Shown piece by piece: positions 47,601 to 60,237 of a stretch of 64,000 nucleotides of DNA. The DNA comes from Tetrastigma voinierianum. Its lineage: Eukaryota; Streptophyta; Magnoliopsida; Vitales; Vitaceae. Location: contig JAEQBH010000035.1 of NCBI GenBank assembly GCA_016808115.1, positions 1,488,001-1,552,000 of the forward strand, read 5' to 3'. The position numbers and the translations under genes are program-made. Numbering within the stretch: the stretch's first letter is position 1; the number at the start of each line of letters is the position of its first letter. The notes below the pieces were generated by a model. It worked only from the letters and a program-made list of their open reading frames with translations, was not told where the DNA came from and did not search any database.

Positions 47601-48353
47601 GCTTAATTTGCTTGGGAATGTTTGAAAATGGAAAATGGAAAATTAAAGAAAGCATCAATGCTTTTAGTTTCTTCCATTTTTAATTGATGGGAACTTGTGG
47701 AATTTAACTATCTTTTAAAAGATTTTTGTTCTGCCAATGACGCATAGCTCAATTGGTTAAAACGCCCTATGTCATAGGCATCCCGCAGTGTTCTTTCCCC
47801 ATGGGAAAAGATACTATTTGTAATAGCCTTTAGTTATTCAAAAAAAAAAGAAAGATTTTTGTTCTCTTATTCTTTATTAAATTTTAAAAATCAATACACA
47901 ACAAGCTTTTGCTTCCATCTTCTAAACAAAATCGTATGTAATCAGAGTATTTGGGTGAAAATGCTTAGGGTGGTAAGTGTTATCTATGGTATTCAATCAA
48001 TTGATAAACTGTACATCACCAAAATTCATGAGAAGATCCAAACACGTAGGAATAAAAGAAAATTAATCTCTAAATGTTTCCAAAGAATAATTTACTTTTT
48101 GATAAAGATAAAAGAAAGCAAATCTGAAGTTGTTATCCTCGTACAAATTCATAAGGAACTTTATTTTATTCGGTCCCCAAGTTTTGGATAGGTCATCGCA
48201 AAACTGTAAAATAATCCATAAGTAAATTAAAGAATTGAATAAATTTAATTAAACTAAATGGAATCACTAAAGTATAAAGCAAATGAAAACAAAATAAATG
48301 AAATTAAGCTTGAGGACACAATTTTCATCAAGATCAATCCAATTTGAATCACC
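47601..48353. other. Near-unique segment between LTR C and the telomeric array
   Basis: It matches nothing else in the window apart from the SINE in it. An imperfect hairpin (arms 47632-47655 and 47658-47680) precedes the SINE. A 110-codon lysine-rich frame runs from 47859 to 48191; it has no recognised domain and begins inside the SINE target duplication, so I do not count it as a gene. Confidence 0.5.
47733..47850 (+). mobile_element. tRNA-derived SINE
   Basis: About 118 bases. Box A of the RNA polymerase III promoter is clear (TAGCTCAATTGG, 47745-47756) inside a tRNA-like head (GCATAGCTCAATTGGTTAAA); box B is weak (GTGTTCTTTCC, about 47789-47799). The element ends in A10 and a G. The same 15 bases, AAAGATTTTTGTTCT, stand on both sides (47718-47732 and 47851-47865), a perfect target duplication, so this is a retroposed copy and not a tRNA gene. 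It would have relied on a LINE's reverse transcriptase. Confidence 0.85.
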
Positions 48354-49186
48354 TAGGGTTTAAGGTTTAAAGTTTAGGGTTTATGGGTTTAGGGGTTTAT
48401 GGTTTAGGGTTTAGGGTTTAAGGTTTAGGGGTTTAGGGTTTAGGTTTAGGGTTTAGGGTTTAGGGTTTAGGGTTTAGGGTTTTAGGGTTTAGGGTTTTAG
48501 GGTTTAGGTTTTAGGGTTATGGTTTAGGGTTTAGGGGTTAGGGGTTTAGGGGTTAGGATTTAGGGGTTAGGGTTTAGGGTTTACGGTTTAGGGTTCAAGG
48601 GTTTAGGGTTTAGGATTTAGGGTTTAGGGTTTAGAGGTTAGGGGTTTGGGGTTTAAGGGTTTAGGGTTTAGGGGTTAGGGGTTTAGGGGTTAGGGGTTAG
48701 GGTTTAGGGTTTTGGGTTTCGGGTTTCGGGTTTCGGGTCTAGGGTTCGGGGTTTAGGGTTTAGAGTTTTTTGTTTCGGGTTTAGGGTTTCGGGTTTAGGA
48801 TTTAGGGTTTAGGGGTTAGTGGTTTAAGGGTTAGGGGTTAGGGTTTAGGTTTTAGGGTTTAGGGTTTCGGGTTTAGGGTTTAGGGTTTAGGGTTTCGAGT
48901 TTCCGGTTTAGGGTTTAGGGTTTAGGATTATGGATTTAGGGTTTAGGGTTTAGAGTTTAGGGTTTCGGGTTTAGGGTTTAGGGTTTAGGGTTTAGGGTTT
49001 CCGGTTTAGGGTTTAGGTTTAGGGTTTAGGATTTAGGGTTTGGGTTTCGGGTTTAGGGTTTATGGTTTAGGGTTTCGGGTTTCAGGTTTAGGGTTTTGGG
49101 TTTCGGGTTTAGGGTTTAGGGGTTAGGAGTTTAGGGGTTAGGGGTTAGGGGTTAGGATTTGGGGTTTAGGGTTTAGGGTTTCGGGG
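48354..49186 (+). repeat. Interstitial telomeric repeat array
   Basis: About 830 bases of TTTAGGG units with many variants (TTTCGGG, TTAGGGG, TTTAAGGG). TTTAGGG is the usual plant telomere repeat; on this strand it points rightwards as at a right chromosome end. The array meets hAT sequence at CGGGG (49182-49186), bases that both partners share. It is not terminal here. Confidence 0.95.
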
Positions 49187-50835
49187 CTTAAAATTTTTTT
49201 AAGACCCATGGCTCAGTCCACGGGCCCAAATAAAACAGACTGCCTTTCCCTCCCTCCCAGGGCCGCACCTCCTCTCTCCTCTCTCCCCCCTTCCCTTCCC
49301 GGGCTTTCTCTCCTCTCCTCTCAGCCCTTCTCCACTTCCCCCTCCGGCCCATTTGGCTGTTTCAAGTTCAACGGTCATGTGATGTTGGCTCACAATGGTA
49401 ATATTCTCCCTTCCCAACGGTCATGTGATCGTTGGAACTTGGAACCTTTCCACTTTTTTTTTAACTTTTTTTCTCTATAAATACTACACATTTTGTTTAC
49501 CATTTTTCATCAAATTAGACTTTTAATTTCTCATTTTATCTCACAAGTTCACTCAATTTTCTCTCACATTCTTTAATACTTCATTTTCTTCCATTGTTCT
49601 TCACTTCTTCAAATTACATGATATTATTGGTGGTGCAAAATTGCAAATCAAGCATTGGTGACTCCAATAGTTAGGATTTTAAAGAATTTTGGCTTCGATA
49701 CTCCAATTGAGTAATATTTCTCTACCTTTACTTTTCTTTATTTGTTTGTTATATTTTATTTTCATTCATTTTTTTAGTATAATATTTTATTAATAATTTT
49801 AATATGGATATATAGTGCATGTGCATCTTCTTCTAGTCCGTGTCCATCATCAAGTAAAAAATTTAGTTCAAATATATGGAATTTTTTTGATAGAATAGAA
49901 ATAATTTTGAAAATAATGAAGAAATAAAGAAAAATGTAAAATTTGTAGCAAACTTCTTAGTGGTGGATCAAATTCGGGCACAAGTCATCTAAAAAGACAT
50001 AATGGACAGCGTAAAGCTAAGCATAATGTAGATATTAGAAATTATTTGCAATTAGGTAAAGATGAATGTGGAAATTTAAAATTTTTTTCTTATGATGAGT
50101 CTTCGTGTCCTGAAGGAATGATCGATTACATAATAAGAGCTGAACAACCTTTTTATATGATGGAAACTCATGAATATTCAGAAACAATTCAAACATTGAT
50201 TAATCCTCAATTCAAATGTTGGTTTGGAAATACTATTAAAAGAGGTATTATGAAAAAAATATCAAACAGAAAGAGAAAATTTTAAAAAATATTTTGTAAA
50301 TTTTGAAGGAAAAATTTGTTTAACATCTAATATTTGGACATCTTTAATGCATAGAGGCTTTTTATGTATTAATGCTCATTATATAGATAGTGAATGGATG
50401 TTAAATAAAAGAATAATTTCATTTAAAACGATAAATACTCTACATAGGGGTAAAAATATGGCAACTTTAATAAATGACGAAATTATAGATTTAGGTATTC
50501 GTGATGAAATATTTACAATAACATTAGATAATGCTTCTAATAATGATGCAACAATACAAAGATTAAAAATATTTTGGCAAATAAAAAAGGATCATGCAAA
50601 AAAAATTATTTCAGAAATGCGTTGTTATTTTTATATTTGAAATTTAATTGTAAAAAAGATGGATTAAAACAAGTTGATAGTACATTAAAAAAAAATCAGA
50701 GGCATAGCATATAGTATTAATAGTTCCCAAACAAATCATGAATTATTTTTTAATTGTTGCAAAATTGAAAATATGAAAAGAAAAAATATAAGTTTAGATA
50801 TACCAATTAGATGAAATTCTATACTAAGCTTTTAT
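49187..50835 (+). pseudogene. hAT element, copy 2, truncated at both ends
   Basis: Begins in GGGGCTTAAAATTTT, past the left end, and stops near ACAAAATAG at about 50850, where copy 1 position 32937 is joined to 34575. Contains the BED finger region (49940-50030), HEYSETIQTLINPQF (about 50165), CLTSNIWTS and ITLDNASNND, with other stops than copy 1. The C-terminal domain is missing. Both copies share the TSN motif, so the change came before the duplication or belongs to the family. Confidence 0.8.
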
Positions 50836-50839
50836 AAAA

Positions 50840-51346
<507 letters not shown>

Positions 51347-52650
51347 TGGGACTTTTAGCCTAATTATAACACAAACTACTATCAGATTAATCATGTCTCT
51401 ATTAGTGACTCTGGGTTGCACAATGAGGTAGTTAGATGTCAAGAACGCCTTTTTTCATGGGTTTCTAAAGGAAAAGGTATTCATGGAGCAACCTCAAGAA
51501 TTCATAAATCATGATCTTTCTAATTATGTATGCAGATTGAATCGTTCTTTTCATGGCCTAAAGTAAGCACTGAGAGCCTGGTTTGATAGACTGTCTCAAT
51601 GTCTTCTTCATTTGGGTTTCCGTTGTGGTAAAGCAGACTCATCCCTTTTTATTCTTCACAAGGAGTCCTCCATTATTTTAATTGCTTATCTACGTTGATG
51701 ACATTATGCATCACAGGTAATGATAACAAATCGTGATGGCACCTCATTAGCTACCTTGAGTGCAGAATTTTCTCCCAAAGACTTGGGACCATTGCATTAT
51801 TTTTTGGGATTGGAAGTAAAATACATTCGTAATGGGTTGTTTGTATCTCAATCGAAATACATTAAAGATATTTTGGAGCATACTAAAAAGATGGAGTACA
51901 CATCTATTTCCACACCCGTGGCTCTCAAGTCTACCATTACTTCATCTGTTGAACGACCTATTGATCCTAGACAATAGAGGCAAATTGTTGGATTCCTTAA
52001 ATATCTAACCTTTACAACGCTTGATATTGTGCATTCCGTTAATAAGGCTTGCCAACACTTCCAAGCACCCACTGAATCAGATTTGAGAGCTATCAAATGC
52101 ATACTAAGATATTTGAAGGGAACAATTGACAACAGAATCAGATTTCTTAAACAAAGCTCACTTCGTCTCACTTGTTTTTGTGATGTTGATTGGGCAGGCT
52201 GCATGAACACAGGAAGAAGAACTTATGGGTACTATATTTTTCTGGGAGCCAATTGTATATCCTAGTCCTCTGAGCACCAACCCACAGTTTCTAGATCAAG
52301 TTCTGAGGCTGAATATCGGTCGTTTGCATTTGGCACTGCAGAAATAACTTAGCTTACTTTTCTTCTTCATGATATAGGTATTCCAATTTATGAACCTCCT
52401 CAACTGTTATGTGATAACCTCAGTGCACTCCACATGACAATAAATCTTGTATTCCATGCTCTCTCCAAGCATATCAAATTAGACTATCATTTTGTCCGCA
52501 AAAAGGTTGCCAATGGAGTTCTTGTTACACGTTTTATCCCATCATCTCTACAAATTGCTTATGTTTTCACAAAGGGATTACCTAAGAACTCTTGTCTAGT
52601 CTTCTGATCCAAGCTAGGAGTGCACCAGTTACCGACCCCTAGCTTGCGGG
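51347..52650 (+). pseudogene. Copia-1 RT-RNase H pseudogene, copy 2
   Basis: Starts inside RT (TFSLIITQTTIRLIMSLLVT) and continues LDVKNAFFHGFLKEKVFMEQ, a YVDD region broken by a small insertion (about 51688-51715), then 51720-51977 with EFSPKDLGPLHYFLGLEVKY, then HSVNKACQHFQAPTESDLRA and YLKGTIDN (52029-52130), and RNase H with VFTKGLPKNS at about 52563. It keeps more of the original frame than copy 1. Confidence 0.8.
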
Positions 52651-52654
52651 GGAG

Positions 52655-52919
52655 TAATAAAGATAATATCAGCATTCAATCAGCCAAGGATCATGTTAAC
52701 TCCAGCATGCAATCTGCCAACATGAAATCTGCCAAGGATCATGATTCTCTACATGGGAAATAAAATCCAAAATGGAAAACACTCATAGTGTTCTTATTTG
52801 AGACGTGTTGACCCTCCTTTTTGTATATTATTTCATGCATTTTTTTTATAATTCTTCTGGTTATAAAGAATGTCTAGTAAACTTCGGTCATCACCTTTGA
52901 AATTTCATTTCATTCTTCA
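52655..52919 (+). repeat. Copia-1 3' LTR, copy 2
   Basis: TAATAAAGATAATATCAGC...CATTCTTCA after the purine run GCGGGGGAG. Followed by TCACA where copy 1 has the target duplication TCTCA, one base changed. Confidence 0.82.
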
Positions 52920-52924
52920 TCACA

Positions 52925-54266
52925 TTGTTAATCATATATATAGAATGCTAGAGTTCAATTGATTATTGGTAGTAGGAAGTTGAATAAGTTTCATAATAGA
53001 ATTTTTAGTGAGTTTCTACTCTTATGGGTCTTTGTATCGTGGATTTCTAAAAACAAATATCAGTGTAAAATCCAATATCAAAAATTTAGGAATGTAGTAG
53101 CAGAAGAAGACACAACATTACCTAGCCATATTCTGAATGCATTCACCCACCAAATCCGTTTCTCTTCTTTTCTACATTTGCTATTGTCAAAAAAAAAAAA
53201 AAAAGTAGTGAAGGTCAGTAGGATCATGATGAATGAATGGAAATCATATCCTTAGGACCCAATTTGAGTGTCCTCACATTTGTGGTCTAGTTCACATCAA
53301 GCCATTTACGAGTTGCTTCGCTTATGGAATAAAGCCTCCATCGGACAGAGATGTCTAATTGACAACTTAAGTGCTTGCTGATGCTTCTACCGACCTAGTT
53401 GAAGAATTCGTCTCATCCTGGTTTTTGTACATGCATGAAAAGGTTCAAAACAAATTTACTTTTCATGCCCATCATTTACACGAGGAAGGGCAAAAGACAA
53501 TATATTTTCAAATATTTCTAGCCCATTTCACTTATTTTCCTTTATTTATAAACATTAACTAATTTTACAATATATAAATTTCTAATTATAATTAGTTCTT
53601 TTTTGTATTTTCAATAATGAAACCAAACATAAAGAAACTACTTTCCTTAGTATATATTTTTTTTATTGAGGTTGTGTTTGGTTTTTAGAAAGTAATAAGG
53701 AAAGAACAAAAATTCTAAGAAAAATGATCTTCTTTATATTTTGTTATTTAATGGAAAATCTCAAAAGAAACGATATATAAATAAATTACTTAGAAACTGA
53801 CATATTTTTTAAATTATTTAATCTTTTATAAATGAATTACAACAAATAAAATAAGTTTCTGAAGTAGCAAATTATAATAAAATGACGGATTTAACTTTAT
53901 TGTTTTTTTCTCTAGCTTTCTTTCCTCTCTACTGATCTCTCTCTCTCTCTGGCTTTTCTTGTGAATTTTCCCTCAAATTTAAGAAAACAAACATAGCCCT
54001 AATTCTTAGGAATCAAATTGAGCCACAAGGTTGGCGATACTTGATTCGTTTGGCTTTGGAATACCTATATAGTTCTGTGAATTTTAAGAGTAAAAAATTG
54101 GTTTAAACTCCAAATTTTAGGAAATAAAATACTCAAATTCACAAATATGTAAAAAGAAGAAATAGTTGACAACCCCCATAGCCCCCACCCACCCATGCAG
54201 ATTAAAGAAATAATAAGAGAAATGAATTATTAAAATGCTAAAATAAAGTACTTGTAAAGCATGAAA
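52925..54266 (+). other. Non-coding flank, copy 2
   Basis: Matches 29827-31152. A-run at about 53190-53204, MITE at 53670-53999. ORFs 52959-53255 and 53371-53562 have partners in copy 1 only through overall similarity and show no domain. Confidence 0.6.
53670..53999. mobile_element. MITE, second copy
   Basis: GGTTGTGTTTGGTTTTT ... AAGAAAACAAACATAGCC, with the same interior as 30570-30894. It was carried along by the segmental duplication. Confidence 0.6.
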
Positions 54267-54471
54267 TAGGGGACTTCAACGGGCTGGGCGGATAAGGCCT
54301 TAGGCCCGAGTCGGGCCAGGCCTTTAGGCCCGTTGACCGGTCAACAGGCCGGACCGAGCCGGGGCTTAAAAATGTTTTAAGACCCATGGCTCAGTCCACG
54401 GGCCCAAATAAAATAGCCTGCCTCTCTCCTCCTCGTACCAAGACCCCTCCCTCTCTCTCATCTCCTTCCCA
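54267..54471 (+). mobile_element. hAT left end, third piece
   Basis: TAGGGGACTTCAACGGGCTGGGC starts a better preserved left end than that at 31153. GGCCCGAGTCGGGCC and TTTTAAGACCCATGG follow. The element is cut at about 54471 by LTR B; the rest may lie beyond the window. Confidence 0.7.
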
Positions 54472-56404
54472 TCAGAAGCACCTCGAGAAAATCTAATTCT
54501 ATAAAATGGCAAAATCGTAATTTGATGTAACCAAAATTTATTTTCTAGGATCTTGGATGACGAAAATGGATTTCACCGCTTGAATCGCTCTCAAAATCTA
54601 GTTAGCACGCTAAATTGGGCCGAATTTCTCGAGACAATGAGTTGACACGCTTTTCGAGGCATCGAGCAATAGGGTGCCTCTGAAATCCGACGTGACAAAG
54701 TCACATATAACATGTACTCCATGTTACACATGGTGCATGGGTAGAGAGATTATGGAAATGGATCTACCGAGATAGTGCCAATGTCGAAAAATACAAAGCT
54801 TAGGGACATGATGGGCATTATTGAATTTGTTTAATATAAAAAGATAAAGAGAGAATAGTATCATCTTCTTCAAATATCAATAGACCAAAAACGGAAAAAA
54901 GGAGGAAAGGACTTGCAAAGGGCTGGAGATTTCGCTTTAGAGAGAGAGAGACTTCTTAGGTTTATGGGCGATCCAACCGGAACTGTCAGACAAAGGAAAA
55001 ACCGCCACGATCAAGGCCATATGTGGCATCGGTTTTGGAGTTTTCGACAAACCATGAGGTAGGAATTTATCCTAATGGTTTTACACTTTATTTAAGTGTT
55101 TTATAATGCTCGATTAGTCGAGGCCTTGAACGAAACATTGATCGTCCCAAACTTGGGACCGAATTGTTTGAATTTATGGAACCTAAATTTACGCTCGTGG
55201 ATCGCTTCACGAATGTTTCGTGGCTAATTGTGTAACTTACGCCATGGATTGTGTTGTGATATGCATAAGGCCGAAAATGGCCGTGAAATTCAGGTTCACA
55301 AAGTGAACCGATGATTGGTGAATTGCCGGGAACAATAACCCGATGGTTTCACTGTTCATATAAATAGTGTTCACAAAATATTTTTGTGAAATAATGTATT
55401 CTGTTGAGTAATTCAAATCGAATTGCTCGTGGTTACAATTAGCCCGTGAGCTAATTTTGGTGTAATGAATGTGAAATTGCATAACATGTTCAGGCATTTA
55501 AATTACGTGAATATATTCATGATTATATATTTTCATGTGTTATATGATTGTATTGGAATTGGCATCATGCATTCCATTTGCACTAGGGCACCCTAGAACG
55601 ATAAGAGTGAGTGCATGAGGTGGTTCATTGAGAGAGTGGTTTCGGAGGGTTGACTAATAATAATATTTATCGGAGGGTAGTCTATATAAAATATCAATCG
55701 TCGGAGTCAACCCAATTGATATACATCGGAGGGTTGTCCACTAAATAGATCATCGGAGTCGGTCCATTACTTATATCGGAGGGTTGTCCATAATTAAAAA
55801 CAAATACCTTTGTTTTGAAAATAATGTTTCTCATACGTGGCTTAGACAAGTGTGAGGGACTCGGGGTATGAGTTGATCATGTAGACATTAAAGTAGGATC
55901 ACGCATTTACTTGAATGTATATTTTCATTGGAGCATTGCATATGCACTTAGGTGGAGAGTAACCCATTTAGGGTGATTCCACACTGGGCATTAGCTCACC
56001 CCGTCAAGGATAGCTATTTTCAAAAGTGGAGCGTGCGAGGGGACGGCTCGTCCTAGAGGTTGTTTTAGAAGAAAGCTGGGTTGTGGCTTGGTATTATGAT
56101 GTAGTACATGTATTAGAATTCTAGAATTTTAATATATGTTGTATAAGAGTAAATTTTTAACTCTTGGAACTATTGTATATAGTTGGGATTTATTTGGATG
56201 AATATTGGTTTATGGGCCCAAGTGGCCGTTTTCACTCATATATTGTTATATTGGATTGTTTGGGACAAGTTTGTATATGGGTAGAGCTCCCCGTACAAAG
56301 GAGACTCTGCCCAATTTTCGTGAGAGATGTCGGGTCAACCGACATTCACGAGTGTTTCCGAGGGTTGACGGGTAATCAACGGACCCCTAGGATTTGAGGT
56401 GTCA
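54472..56404 (+). repeat. Chromovirus B 5' LTR
   Basis: About 1.93 kb, ending GAGGTGTCA. The start is decayed (AGCACCTCGAGAAAAT for TGTAAGACCCGAGAAAT). Matches 26450-28255 (inverted) and 22557-24283. No certain promoter. ORFs within (55237-55497, 56164-56397) are not genes. Confidence 0.78.
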
Positions 56405-56915
56405 TAGTCAAATCAAAGTCAAATAAAATGAGCTAAAATTTTCGAAAAATAAAATTTTCAAAAATGAAATTTTATTGATCAAAATGATTTGTTTAAAATG
56501 AAATTATGTCTTGCATTGCTTATGAATGCAAGGACTTGGTATATGAACTATTTCTGTGTATGAATAGTGTCTCGGGGCTGTGCTTATGCCTTAGAGATAC
56601 TGTATTGTATTTAACTACCATTTGAAATTGTGATTGCGCGGTTGTTGCGTAGGAAACTATATGCATGGTGTAATGTATATAGAAAAAAGGGTGAATGCTA
56701 AGGCTAGGAACTATGACCCAGGGATTTGACACCAAATGAATAAGAAAGCTTTGAAGTTTATTGAAATAAATGAATTGAGTGGTTGAAATTTAGTGCCACT
56801 TAGGAAATGAAAGGGTCAGTTCATGGTTGTCAAGTCTATTGGTAATTGGCATGTGCATTGCTAGTTAGACTGAAATGAAAATTTAATGATTCTTGTTGCC
56901 ATTGGAAATATGTAG
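56405..56915 (+). other. Chromovirus B leader and decayed primer site
   Basis: AGTCAAATCAAAG directly after the LTR is a decayed GGTTGGTATCAAAG-type primer site. Then AT-rich DNA with AAAATTTTCGAAAAATAAAA, which also occurs in the minus-strand copy's leader. Confidence 0.5.
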
Positions 56916-57830
56916 ATGGCTAGTCGAAGACGAGGACGTAGAGGGCGTCCACAAGGTACTGGTCAGGCACCACCAGTATTCGATAAGCAGGCATTTGTTA
57001 AGGTCAGAGGTATCATGGGCGGTCGCTTATCGCACAAAAGAAGGCTGTGAAAGGGTGTAGTCGTGAGATCCCAGTAACCTCCGTGAGGTTTAGGGCGCAT
57101 CATCCTCCGACATTCACCAGAGGATCTAGATCCGACGCGGCACCATTGGTCTACGCGCAGATCGAGAAGGTGCTGGGAGGGCTATGGAGATTAACCGACA
57201 CTACCGTGATTGACTAGTTGTGTTCCAGCTAAAGGGTGAGTCCTAGGTATGGTGGAGATGGGCAAGGACCTTTAGAGACTTAGAGGCTATGACATGGGAA
57301 GAGTTTCAGGAGCTGTTCATGGGTAAGTACTTTCCGTGACATCGCGAGGCATGCGAAGGCTCAGATTTAGAGTCGGGCAGGGGTGATGACAGTGATGGAT
57401 TATGTGGCTAGGTTCACAAAGCTAGCCCGATTTGCTGATGATTACGTGCTCACCGGGACATGGGCCAAGGTTGTGAGACGGAGAATGGCTAAAGTTTTCC
57501 ATTTGGGCCAGGATAGTAGGACTTCGTCTACAGGATATGTACTCCATGGTTAGGACAGCCCTGACCATAGAAAGAGAGATCGAGGATGCTAGGAGCACTC
57601 GGGATGCGGGTGTTAGTAGCAAGAGGAATGAGAGTCAGTCTTCTTCTAGTTTAGGAAAGAGGCAGAGAGCTTCTAGTTCACGAGGATTCCAGAGTCGTGG
57701 CCATCCAGGCAAGGGACAGATGAGGAGTCGCGGTCGCTGGCAGATGAAGGCTACCATTGTCGCAGCCTTAGACACACGAGGAGGATTTCCAGAGACATGG
57801 ATCCTGTGGTTTTGGACAAACAAGTAACCT
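56916..57830 (+). pseudogene. Chromovirus B gag pseudogene
   Basis: Start MASRRRGRRGRPQGTGQAPP, stop after about 45 residues. Later pieces: VMDYVARFTKLARFADDYV (about 57390-57446), MVRTALTIEREIEDARSTRD (from 57546), then a serine/arginine-rich linker and a zinc-knuckle trace (YHCRSLRHTRR, about 57755). Gag would form the particle. Frames change several times. Confidence 0.7.
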
Positions 57831-58059
57831 GCATGCACGTTAGGGATAGGAGAGGATACAAGACATTCCTCCACACCCTGGGCACAGGCCGTGCAGTGAG
57901 CTAGTTTCGCTTCGGGAGCTACACGGGCACCTTACGTTTCAGAGGCAGGCCCGAGAGGCCAAACTATGGTTAGAGGAAAGGACTTGCGCCCATAGCAGGA
58001 CGCCAGAGTTCAGGGCGTGTTTACGGGGCCATCACACCGCCGGGCCGAAAGTCACTGAT

Positions 58060-58330
58060 CAGCTACCATCAGCAAGAGTGTTATTTGATCTCGGGTGCTT
58101 CAGATTCATTCATTGCCGCATCGCTTGTGATAGAGTTGGGCTTAGAGGTTGAGACCCAGAGAAGCCTTTGTATGTGAGTTCTCCCCGGATTAGGGCAAGG
58201 ATGTGATGATATGTCGGTCATGAGTTGGAGATCTCGGGGACTCTACTCACGCGGACTGAGGATCATGGACATGTCGAGTTCGATGTCATCCCGGGATGGA
58301 TTGGGCTGCTTACGCAGAAGTTATCGACAT
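58060..58330 (+). pseudogene. Chromovirus B protease remnant
   Basis: SGASDSFIAASLVIELGLEVE at about 58090-58155 is the region of the aspartic protease active site; the aspartate codon before SGA is lost by a small change. The closing GMDWL reads RDGLGC in a shifted frame at about 58295. Not functional. Confidence 0.65.
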
Positions 58331-58589
58331 GAGCATAGAGGGTTACCGCCACACGCCAGACTCCGCACTGAGTGGTATTTCAGGAGACAAGCTGACATTT
58401 TCCCGCACAAGATACGCAGTCCGTGTGCCGTGGTTGAAGTGTGTCAAGCAACAGCCCAATTCCCAGAGAACGAGGAGAGACCAGACTTAGATCCGCCCTA
58501 GTAGTATGCGGCATGTAGATGTTTTACGATGAGCTTACCCGGATTGCCTCCATTGCAGGGTAGTACACTTCAGATCGAGTCACACTCGT

Positions 58590-59300
58590 ACTTCACTCCA
58601 TCTCTATGACTCCGCATGATGGCACCTCGCTGAGTTGCGCGGAACTCGAGTCCAAATACGGAGTTATTGGACAAGGTTCATTGGGGATCGAACACTTGAC
58701 CACTTCGGGTGCCTTGCCTCTATTTAAGTACATGACAAGACCCTTCAACTCTGCATCGACACGGCAAATAATTGTATTACGATTAAGAATTTCCAAAATT
58801 CCATTACCTAGATTGACAATTTGTTTGATCGCTTGAGAGGAGCGAGTCTACTCTAAGATAGACTTCGCACCGGTTACCATCGCTGAGGGCAGGAGATGGA
58901 TATCCCAAGATCATGATGCGCATGGGCACTTTACTTACTATGATGCTCCTTTAGATCGAATTAACGCACTTTTAAAGAAGATTCATGGATCTCATGCATA
59001 GGGTGTTCCAACCCTATCTAGACTGGGCCATCGTGAGTCTTCATGGATGACATTTTGATCTACTCCTAGTCGTGAGTGGCATGAGTATCATCCGAGATCA
59101 GACATAAATACAGAGACCATCGGGCCAGACGCTAAGTTCAAGAAGTGCGAGTTTTGGCTTATCGAGGTGAGATTTTGGGACACGTGTGGTGTTAGCATCC
59201 GGGAGTGTCACCGGACTCCGCAGAAGGTCGAGAGGTCGTGATGAGTTAGAGAGCCGACCCGCCTGAGATAATGTAGTTTTTAGGATCAAGCCGGGTATTA
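58590..59300 (+). pseudogene. Chromovirus B reverse transcriptase remnant
   Basis: RT start traces (CAELESKYGVIGQGS, 58633; the KIPLPRLTICLIA region near 58790), then LMHRVFQPYLDWAIV at about 58990 and traces of the FMDDI catalytic region at about 59042, followed by a scrambled C-terminal part with KKCEFWL-like remains near 59140. The frame changes every few dozen bases. Confidence 0.65.
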
Positions 59301-59329
59301 CAGAGATTCATCGGTGATTTCCGATAGCA

Positions 59330-59880
59330 AGACCTTGAAAAGGTTAAATCTTAAGGAGGTCAAGTTTGATTGGGATGGACCATGGGAGGAGCCATTCCAG
59401 AGTTAAAGAGGAGACTTACTCGCCTCCTATCTTGATAGTCCCTAATAAAGTAATGTGGGTACACAAAGGTATCATGGATGCTCGAGGACCGGACTAGGAT
59501 GTGTTTTGAAGCAGTTTGGGAGGGTAGTACCTTATGGTTCCCGTCAGTTGAAGAATCATGAGCAGAATTACCCCACACAGGACATGGAGGTGGCGGCTGT
59601 AGTGTTCTCCTTGAAGATTTGGCGCCATAACTTATATGGTGAGGGAGTTGAGGTGTACCTTAATTACAAAGTCTTAAGATATTTCACGCTAGCCGACCTC
59701 TCAATATGAGGCAACGCATATGGATGGAGTTCCTAGAGTATTATGACTTCACTTTGCATTACCCTCATGGTAAGACAAATGTCGCGTCATGCAATCTAAA
59801 TGAAGTCACGCGGAGTATCGGGCTACATAGCTTTTCGGGAGCCGCAGACGCCGAGACTGGACAATTGATTACGCGATAAC
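59330..59880 (+). pseudogene. Chromovirus B RNase H remnant
   Basis: 59455-59709 is readable: GLGCVLKQFGRVVPYGSRQL, KNHEQNYPTQDMEVAAVVFS and LKIWRHNLYGEGVEVYLNYK, the standard gypsy RNase H. In the usual TDHKSLKY block the first residues are changed (LNYKVLRY), so a catalytic aspartate is missing. WMEFLEYYDFTLHYPHGKTN follows at 59722 after a frame change. Confidence 0.75.
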
Positions 59881-60069
59881 GAGCAAAGGATGTGATACGT
59901 TGGGGAGTTTAGGTGGCTACACCGTCTCGGCAAGGCAGGATTGATTCCCAAAGTGGGCGTGGAGCAAAGAGGTGTCCATCGTGTGGACCGCACACAGTAT
60001 AAGACGAGGGCTGGACCGTCCACTTGGATGGTAGTCTTCGAGAGGATGACGTAGTGGTTCCCGTTCGAC

Positions 60070-60237
60070 CGATTTGAGAGAGGGAGATTCTCGTGGAGTT
60101 TCACCGCTTCCTCGATTTTCCATGCATCTGTGTGGCACGAGATGTACTAGGATCTTCGCCGCACTACAGTGGGATGTAGCGAGACACGTAGGGGACTTTG
60201 TTCGACGATGTCTCACATGTCAGCAGATGTTGACCGA
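60070..60237 (+). pseudogene. Chromovirus B integrase N-terminal part
   Basis: H2C2 finger region: RFSMHLCGTRCTRIF and VGDFVRRCLTCQQ, with the second histidine still followed by L in place of P. It breaks at CQQMLTE, where the Athila/Tat-like insertion begins; the frame resumes at 62830 with EHR. Confidence 0.75.

Noticed and set aside
47632..47680. microRNA-like hairpin
   Set aside because: Stem is short and imperfect with a 2-base loop; no evidence of a precursor.
47740..47810. tRNA gene
   Set aside because: The tRNA-like head has a weak box B and no acceptor stem closing, and it ends in an A-tail inside a 15-base target duplication, so it is a SINE.
47859..48191. 110-codon lysine-rich ORF
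   Set aside because: No recognised domain, AT-rich composition, and its start lies in the SINE target duplication.
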